From Cornus controversa (lineage: Eukaryota > Streptophyta > Magnoliopsida > Cornales > Cornaceae), in NCBI GenBank assembly GCA_026545225.1, contig CM048846.1:17410501-17474500 (forward strand): a DNA stretch of 64,000 nt, read 5' to 3'. Both the position numbers and the translations under genes were made by a program. Under the pieces are notes generated by a model. The model saw nothing but the letters and a program-made list of their open reading frames with translations, searched no databases and had not been told where the DNA came from. This document shows positions 56,796-64,000 of this stretch, in pieces. Positions within the stretch are counted from its first letter, which is position 1; every line of letters starts with the position of its first letter.

Positions 56796-57821
56796 TATGA
56801 GTTGCGTGATAAGGAAGTGACTGCGAAAGTTTGATTAAGAACTTAGAGGGGGGTGAATAGGTTTACTCGCTTATTTGCTTAATTTTTCAGATTGATTCTA
56901 TTTTAAGTCCAATTAAAAATTAATCAAACTCATACCCCTCCTCACCCTGTCAAGAATTTGATGCGGAACACCTCAAACTTACAATTGCGACTTCAAGTCC
57001 AGTAGTTGCAGACTCCCGGTTAATGTCACGATCCTAACAGAAATGTAGCTGGAATAACAAAAATACTCAGTAAGTATTTCATTCCATTCGTAGTGCAATC
57101 TGGTTAACCTTTATTCACATGTAAGTATTAGAAGAACCACAAATCCAATGTTCTTATCAGAAAATAAATTTGATGCAGTCTCTGAATAGCTAATCAATAG
57201 AAGAACATTATCCTAAATATCACTCGTGAATTATAGATATATGTTCTCAAAAGATAGAACAATATTCTGCCCTAAAAATACTTGTAAAAGCTTTCCCACT
57301 TTAAAATAATATTTTTCTAAAAGCATGCATATAGAGAAAACATAGATAGGTATATATAGACATAGGAGTCCTAACTCTACTTGAAAACCAAGTTAAAACC
57401 CAATATAGGACTTTCCTAAAAGTTTCAAATATAAAAGGAATCAAAATTTTCGTCAAAAATAATTTTGTTTTTGGAACAGGATAAGTAGGACCGGTGTCCA
57501 AAAATCAAGACCGATGAGACTTTATGAAAAACCTGTAGAAACCAAACTGCTGAGAAAAGTTGGACCGGTCCCAAAAATTGGGGACGGTCCTATTTTTAAA
57601 AACCTTAGTTTTTCAAAATAGGTTCTAAAACAGAAAATGCAACGTGTCCTCACCATACTTACCTGTACTATATGATGTCCTCATTGAATTAATTGTTTTC
57701 ATGCACTTGTTTATCAACTCAAAAATGTTAAAGACCGATACAGAAAATAAATAAAAAAATACAACTCGATCAATCAAGTTTTGAATACCGAAATTAGCTA
57801 ATTACAAATTTATATCTCACA
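56796..57821 (-). repeat. 3' LTR of the copia element
   Basis: Inner end TCTCACA at 57821; outer end TATGAG, against TGTGAG in the other LTR. It is collinear with 63066 onward but lacks about 156 bp that the 5' LTR has after 63200 (junction near 56931). Both LTRs contain related non-functional open frames (57301-57501 and 63727-63927). Confidence 0.9.
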
Positions 57822-57835
57822 ATCTCCCCCTCTGA
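57822..57835 (-). other. Polypurine tract of the copia element
   Basis: The minus strand reads TCAGAGGGGGAGAT directly before the 3' LTR (TGTGAG), the standard position and composition. Confidence 0.85.
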
Positions 57836-58346
57836 CAAGTTTGTGACAAAGGCACCTAGACTAACTTAACTCATTGAAAAAATTAGGTTAAAAATTTTCC
57901 ATAAATACAAAGAAATAAAGAGCTGATTCAATGAAGCTCCATATGTGTGTTCAAGACTGAGAAATAAAACATGTAGATGCACATCACGTAAACAACACAA
58001 CATTTGAAAAGCTTATAAAAAAATATCAATAACCAACTAACTAACATACTCATGCTTCCCTTCAATAAGAAATATCTTATATAAATCTCCCCAACTTTGT
58101 AACAAAATGACAAACTAAGATTGATGAGAGAAATTAAGATAAGACAATCAATATGTCATAAAAGAGAGAACAAGTTAATAAATGAACAAACATAAATTGA
58201 TAAACATAAAGCATAAAGATAAAAGATCATCCAAAATAAACATGAGTCCAAAATCAAAACATAACATCCAAAATATAACCTAGACATCCACATCTAATAA
58301 AAAAGATCAAGTCTAGAACAAAAATATCAAGGCATAAAGCCTATGT

Positions 58347-59371
58347 CTAATCAATAGCATCATCAGCATTAGCATCATCATCAACTACATCATCAGCAAC
58401 ATTGGGGTCAAGTTTATCAATCCTAGCATAAAGTCGATCAAACTCTTTCTGCATGAACCTTAAAACTTGGTTCATCTAATTTGTTATCACTGGAATGTCA
58501 TAGCAGGAAGCTGAAAAACTCCATAACCTCCAGACACTTTTTTTCGGTTTCTCAATATCAGCTTCATCAGGAATAGAAACACTAGAACTTCTAAGGATAA
58601 CCATAGTGATCTGTAGGAATGGAAGAATAGATAAAGACCTTGAATGTCTAGTAGCTAAGATCATAGTCCTCATGATTGTAGCGGGAAGGTTGATAGCATC
58701 CTCCCAAATAATGTGATACAACATCTCAACCCGGCTCTTGATAAGATTACCTTTGTGATCATGAGGGTCTAGATTATATGAGACTACAAGGTTCAAAGCT
58801 CAAACATTGTGAGTGATATAGAGTGAGGGTAACCTGTCCACAAGCCTTGGGGCATTAGGCATACACAACAATCGAATCATGTTATCCATAGAAGGCCTAT
58901 TTGGATCCTCAGCTTGATATGGCAAACCAATGCCATCCTCAACTTCCTCTACACCTAACACATTACAATGGTACTTCTAGTAACCTCAATTTGAATGCCA
59001 TAACACTTTGTCACAAATGTCAATTCATCCAAATTTTATGTGATCACATTGCCATAGAAGTATCTAACCATATCCAGCATAATTGTTTCACACAATTTAT
59101 ACAAAGATTGCCATTCATTATCTTCAAAGTACTTCACAAATTCTAATTGCTATTCTTTTTTAATTGCCTTCAAATTCACATTCCTTTCAATCCTCATAGC
59201 TTGACATCTAACAACATTTAGAAAGTTGTTATAATTAAAGTCATCCTCAAACATTTGTCGGGTGAACACAATCCGATTTTTTGCACTTGTTGATGCATTA
59301 GTGCATCCTCTCTTGCATGCCATCAAAACTATGACAAGTGGAATAAAAAACAATGTTAAAAGCTTCATCAA
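58347..59371 (-). pseudogene. Plant transposon-protein-like ORF (PF20167-like) inside the copia element
   Basis: On the minus strand: FTRQMFEDDFNYNNF, then RIERNVNLKAI, a stop, QLEFVKYFEDNEWQSLYKLC, MVRYFYGNV, LPYQAEDPNRPSMDN, NLVVSYNLDPHDHKGNLIKS, RVEMLYHIIWEDAINLPATI and ILATRHSRSLSILPF. It ends in an acidic tail (DPNVADDVVDDDANADDAID) before a stop at 58347. The order (short helical start, W-x-x-LxxL block, RxxLLYxIxxGxxIN-like block) is that of the 'putative plant transposon protein' family. The frame changes several times, so it is broken. Such domains are known from plant mobile elements, but their function is not established. It occupies the place where polymerase would be expected. 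Confidence 0.65.
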
Positions 59372-61084
59372 GTAATTTTGTTGAACACTTAAAATGCAAT
59401 CACTAATACCTGAAGTTTCAATGCAATCTATTTACCCAATTCAACAACAAACACCCATAACCACCAAATAATATAATCCCAACCTCCAATAATCAAAGTT
59501 AATACAAGAAATTTAGATTGAGAATAAGTGAGAGTTTGAGAGTACTTGAAAGATTGAGATCGAGAGAGAGAGATGAGAGTGTTTAAATATGAGTGTGTAA
59601 GAGAGATAGTTTTGTTTTTTTTAAAAAAAACTAGAGCGCGCTCAGGTGTGCCTTAAAACTGGCCATACACTAAGTGCGACCGGTGCTCAAATATGAGGAC
59701 TGGTCTGACTTATCTCGGTATCTCAAACTTGCAGAAAGTGCGACCAGTCCTGTCTTTTGGGGACTGGTCCAACTTTGTGAAATATTGAAAATTTTCAAAT
59801 TTTGAACATTAATTCACAAAAACTTAACCTTAAGCCCAACAAAAAATTGAAATTTCAAACAAAAAATATATATATTTTTGAATTTTTGTTTTATGAAAAC
59901 AAAACAACACACAAAAAAAAACTAAACCTATGAATCAAAACAAAATTTTCAGAGAATAATAATGAGTCCTAAATATTTCTGTAAAATTTCAAAACATTTA
60001 CAAATTCATAATTTTAAAATTCATAACTTTTCAATAAAATTCATTCTCAATTTCATGATCATGACACAATTTTTAATATAAAAACATTTATAAAAAATTA
60101 AAAAATCATCTAACAAATCTATGTGCGTGTGTGTGATCCAACATCATAAAAAATTAATCAAATTCATTTGATTCATCTTCTAAAACACATTAGATGACTA
60201 GAAAATAAAATCACACATGATCAAATATTTTTACATTGAATTTCATTTTGTTTATTTCTAAGACAGTGACTTTTACTCTTACCAGTTGCTTGCTATTTCC
60301 TCAAAACAATTTCTTTTTAAAAGACATCTCATTGGAGATTTATGTCATAGTGGTAGCTTCAAACAAATTCCGAATGTAACCTTTTTCCTTTTTGTCTTAG
60401 ATTTTTAGCAGTTCTTCTCATTTTTTTTCTTATTCTTTTTCTGCTGAATAAAAATAGAATCTTTTTCATTTTTTTTTTCATTGATCATTTAAGTCTTCAA
60501 TGCTACTTAGACAATATACTCTAGTCAACTTCACATTAGTTTTCAATCAATTTTCTTAGAGTTGGACTAGTGCACAAATTGTATGAACTCAAAAGATTCA
60601 CCACTAAAAAGATATAAATACAGCACATTAGTCATCAATGCTTAGATCATAAACTCGAGTACTTCATCCATTGATAAACTAAGTGTCTCAATTATGCATT
60701 CACAAATCAAAGTGAACTTAAAAAAAAAATATAAAGTATTCACATTATTTCACAGAAAAACACGATTCTCATAATTTTGTTAATCAATCCTAAATAACAT
60801 AACCTACATTATGAAATATGGTCCAATGGAAAACAAATAATAAACATAAGCTCAGTCCATGACCATAACAATCCTAATGTCCTTAGTTAGAGGATTTTGC
60901 ACCCAAATACCTATTAGGAATAAATCACATAGTATTAACAGACACAAATTTCTCCAATCTTCCTTCTTCTTCCAAATTGTTTTAACACACAAACTATTAG
61001 GAAAATATTATAGAGAAGCAGAAACATCATTATTCTTATATGAATTCTTTTTAACTTGAATTTTTTTGGGTTTGTTCCAATTAT
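59372..61084. other. Non-coding interior of the copia element
   Basis: AT-rich, no protein motif on the minus strand. 59690-59765 contains CGACCGGTGCTC...GACTGGTC...GGGGACTGGTCC, closely like a GGACCGGTCC-rich stretch of the LTRs (57490-57595), so part of the interior may derive from LTR sequence. Confidence 0.45.
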
Positions 61085-62970
61085 TTATCTTTCTAGCATG
61101 AACTCTATTCTTAGCAAAAGAACTATGCACATAAAATTCAGAATTATAATGTTTTCTCTTCCTATAACAATAGTATTAACTATGTCCATTCCTACCACAA
61201 AAGTACAATGAAGCACATTGGATACAATATTAGCATGCAAAGACTCAAATTGAAGCTTAGATTTTGGTATAAACAAATTCAAATTATTGGGTTTAACAAA
61301 AACAGTTTGACCCATAGATGATGACCCAACAAAACCTAATCTAGTCTTATATCCTACAGGCTTACTAACACTAATCATGCTATTAGGCTTAATCTGCTCA
61401 GAAGTAAATGCAATCAATTTCTCTTGTGACTTTTTCAATTCAGTTTTAAAAAGATTAATTTTAGCAACAAGAGTATCCTTAGCAGAAATAGCTTGACTTA
61501 CCTCACTTTTGAAAATTTTGGCTTTACTTTGAAAATTCAAAATTTTTGATTTGTTTTCTTCAATTTTCTTCTAGATCTTCTCACTTTCTTCAATTAGAGA
61601 TTCTTTTTCACTTCTCACCATCTCCAATTGCTTAGTTTGATTTTTGTAGGCTCTCTTGACCTTGACAGCCTCAGTAAATAATTCCTCAAAAGCTTTAAAC
61701 AATTCTTCCTTGGTTGGTTCTTCTTCTTTTTCTTCATCTTTAGAATCATCAGACCCAACTTGACTTATAGTTGTAAACTTCTCTGTTTCACATACATCAG
61801 AAGAAGAATATTCATTAGCAATATCATCATTCAGTAAAGCAATAAAAGCAAAAAAGAATCATTCTTAACAGAAGAATCACTATCAGAATTAGAAGAATCA
61901 GACTCAGAAATAATAGCTTTCATGACCTTCTTTTTATCTTTCAAAATTTTCTTTGTACTATTTTTCTTAGGACTTGGACATTGAGTAGATGTGTGACCTT
62001 TACCACCACATGTCCAATAAGTGATTTCAGAATCTTTTGAGTCATCCTTCTTTTTCTTTCCTATTCTTACCTTTAGATGATGAGCATTGGTTACAAAATT
62101 TAGAAGGATTTCCTTTCCTAAGATTTCTATCATTTTCATATTTAAGGATTTTTCTAAATTTTCTAGCTAGGAGTGCAACATCATTATCTGAATCATATTC
62201 AAAACATTTAATCTTTTCAACTTTAATTTTTTAAAAATTTGAAATATTTGACAAACTTGAAGACTTAGAAGTCTTTGAGGATTTTAAAGTCAAATTTTTT
62301 GATTTTCTGAAGTTTTGGATATTTCATCTCAAAAGTTTGAATTCATTGAACTAATTTTGCCACATCCATTGAATCAATATCTCTGCTCTCATCTAAGACT
62401 TCCAACTTAGCTTAAAACTTATTAGAAAATGATCTCATTATTTTTCTGACAACCTAAAAAGATGGAATTCTTTCACCAAGGTTAGCACAACTTTGAACAA
62501 TATCATTACCCTCAGAATAAAAATTAGAAAACATCTCATCCTCATCCATCTTAAATGTTTCAAACCTGGTTGCTAGCATTTGTACCATTAACTTCCTTAC
62601 CTTAGTAGTACTTTCATGAGTTATTTGTAAAATATCTCATGCTTCTTTCGAAGTGGAACAAACAGAGATTCTAACAAATTCAGATGGAATAACAGAATTA
62701 AATATAGCATATAGTCACCAGTACCAGTGGTAGATGTAGAAATTATATATGCATTCTCAATAGACATCCATACTCTCTCACATTGAGATTTGAGAAAAGC
62801 TTTCATGCGAGACTTCAAAAAAGTATAATTTGAACCATCAAACAAAGCGAGACTTTTAAAAAGTATAATTTGAGCCATCAAACAAAGCGAGACTTCTAAA
62901 AAGTATAATTTAAACCATCAAACAAAGGAGTTTGCTGAATCGATCCACTTTCTTTCATACTAGATTCCAT
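61085..62970 (-). pseudogene. Copia gag, broken
   Basis: Starts at complement 62968-62970 with MESSMKESGSIQQTPLFDG followed by LNYTF and KSRMKAFLKSQCERVW, the N-terminal motif of plant copia (UBN2/DUF4219-type) gag. A 40-bp unit coding this motif is triplicated at 62809-62931 and destroys the frame. The zinc knuckle at about 62010 reads YWTCGGKGHTSTQC, so the first Cys of CX2CX4HX4C is replaced by Tyr. A lysine/serine-rich stretch, a coiled-coil region (KINLFKTELKKSQEKLIAF) and a long C-terminal extension end at 61085. Such extended gag is seen in SIRE-like copia elements. Confidence 0.75.
62809..62931 (-). repeat. Threefold 40-bp tandem repeat in gag
   Basis: Three units of AGTATAATTTGARCCATCAA followed by ACAAAGCGAGACTTYTAAAA. 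40 is not a multiple of three, so each extra copy shifts the frame. Confidence 0.9.
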
Positions 62971-63052
62971 GATAATTTTTTAGAACAAAAATAATTTTTT
63001 ATTTTAAAAATTACTTTCGCAAGGAACTAGTCACAAATTAGAGACACTACTG

Positions 63053-63065
63053 CCCTGATACCAAT
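63053..63065 (-). other. Primer-binding site of the copia element
   Basis: The minus strand reads ATTGGTATCAGGG directly after the LTR end (CTCACA), close to the TGGTATCAGAGC site complementary to initiator tRNA-Met. Confidence 0.85.
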
Positions 63066-64000
63066 TGTGAGTTGCGTGGTGCGGAAGTCGTTGCAAAAGT
63101 TTGATTAAGAACCTAAAAGGGGGTGAATAGGTTTACTCGCTCATTTGCTTAATTTTTCAGATTGATTCAATTTTAAGTCCAGTTAAAAATTAATCAAACA
63201 CATCAAGCAAGTAAATAAAATAAACTGCAAGTAAAGTAATGATGACACCAGATATATGTGAAGAAACCAGAGTTGGAAAAAACCACGGGGGAAGTAATGC
63301 CTCATGAAACTAATCCACTATGTTGAAGCAAAGTATAACAAACTTTGTCTCAGACTCATACCCCTCTTCACTTTGTCAAAAATTTGATGCGGAATACCTC
63401 AGGCTTACAATTGTGACTTCAAGTCCAATAGTTGCAAACTCCAGGCTAATGTCATGATCCTCACAGAAAGGTAGCTGGAAGAACAAAAATACTCAACAAG
63501 TATTTCGTTCCCTTCATAGTGCAATCTGGCTCACTTTTCTTCACATGCAAGTATTAGAAGAATCACAAATCCAATGTTCTTATCAGCAAATAAATTTAAT
63601 GCAGTCTCTGAACAACTAATCAATAGAAGAGCGCGATTCTAAATATCACTTGTGAATTATAGATGTATGCTCTCAAAAGATAGAACAATATTATGTCCTA
63701 AAAATACTTGTAAAAGTTTTATCTCTTTAAAATAATATTTTTCTAAAAACATTCATATAAATAAAACATAGATAAGTATATATAGGTATATGAGTCCTAA
63801 TTCTGCTTGAAAAATAAGTTAAAAACCAATATAGGATTTTTCTAGAAGTTTCAAATAAAAAAAGAATCAGAATTTTTGTCAAAAATAATTTCCTTTTTGG
63901 AACAGGATAAGTAGGACTCATATCCAAAAATCAGGGCCGGTGGGACTTTGTGAAAAACCTGCAGAAACCAAATTGCCGAGAAAAGTTGGACCGGTTCTAA
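63066..64000 (-). repeat. 5' LTR of the copia element (partial, runs off window)
   Basis: Begins TGTGAGTTGCGTGGTGCGG at the primer-binding site and is collinear with the 3' LTR to the window end. The last 150-250 bases of the LTR are outside the window. Confidence 0.9.

Larger units (their letters stand above)
56796..64000 (-). mobile_element. Large Ty1/copia element without polymerase, extra ORF inside
   Basis: On the minus strand from right to left: 5' LTR (63066 to beyond 64000), primer-binding site (63053-63065), gag (61085-62970), about 1.7 kb of AT-rich DNA, an ORF of the plant transposon protein type (58347-59371), polypurine tract (57822-57835) and 3' LTR (56796-57821). No integrase, reverse transcriptase or RNase H motif is present in the roughly 5 kb interior. 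The element is therefore non-autonomous (LARD-like) and must use proteins from a relative. Inverted LTR fragments at 13849-14619 belong to the same family. Confidence 0.85.

Noticed and set aside
57301..57501. 66-codon frame (and its twin at 63727-63927) as a conserved small protein
   Set aside because: The similarity is explained by both lying in the two LTRs of one element; the position in the LTR and the differences give no sign of coding constraint.
1..64000. CRISPR arrays, bacterial operons, phage or organelle DNA
   Set aside because: No regularly spaced identical repeats with unique spacers; intron-containing plant genes and plant retroelements throughout.

Overview
The window is plant nuclear DNA, most likely from a eudicot. 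It is AT-rich, genes have plant introns and plant-type TATA promoters, and the protein families are plant ones. Most of it is transposable-element sequence. Only three genes look intact: a UPF0496/DUF677 (AT14A-like) membrane protein at 11374-12582 (+), a mitochondrial calcium uniporter (MCU) of two exons at 29891-32143 (+), and a fatty-acid-elongase-like ELO/HOS3 protein at 47975-48904 (-). The species cannot be named from the sequence.

Region by region. 1-3250 is a Ty3/gypsy remnant with primer-binding site, gag tail and protease but no reverse transcriptase or integrase. 6800-10138 holds broken minus-strand exon-like pieces, two of which match the WD40 splicing factor PRL1. It ends in a CACTA transposon terminus with palindromic subterminal repeats, which abuts a gypsy integrase fragment. 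12.7-14.6 kb is packed with small LTR elements: a copia-like LTR end, a 365-bp TRIM and an inverted pair of LTR fragments.

15.8-21.7 kb (A), 23.4-25.1 kb (C) and 33.7-38.0 kb (B) are three copies of one gypsy family, probably Tat-like. They are oriented on the minus strand and have no visible polymerase. They share an LTR and a tandem array of 78-96 bp units. A carries a plus-strand ORF of the putative gypsy-type transposon family (PF04195-like) opposite to gag-protease; B keeps only its tail and C lacks it. A Tourist-type MITE in C is absent at the same site in A and B. Two inverted AT-rich arms (21.8-22.4 and 28.7-29.4 kb) flank a block containing C, a solo LTR and an intact small TRIM-like element of the same LTR family.

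38-56 kb is gene-poor apart from the ELO gene and contains scattered MITEs (Mutator-, hAT- and Harbinger-like), microsatellites and a near-perfect 37-bp hairpin upstream of the ELO gene. 56.8-64.0 kb is one large minus-strand Ty1/copia element with paired LTRs, primer-binding site, polypurine tract and broken gag. In place of polymerase it has an ORF resembling the plant transposon protein family PF20167. Its 5' LTR runs off the window.

The genes show no shared pathway. The most notable material is the set of polymerase-less retroelements carrying extra ORFs and the captured PRL1 exons beside the CACTA end. All names rest on reading translated motifs, not on database searches.
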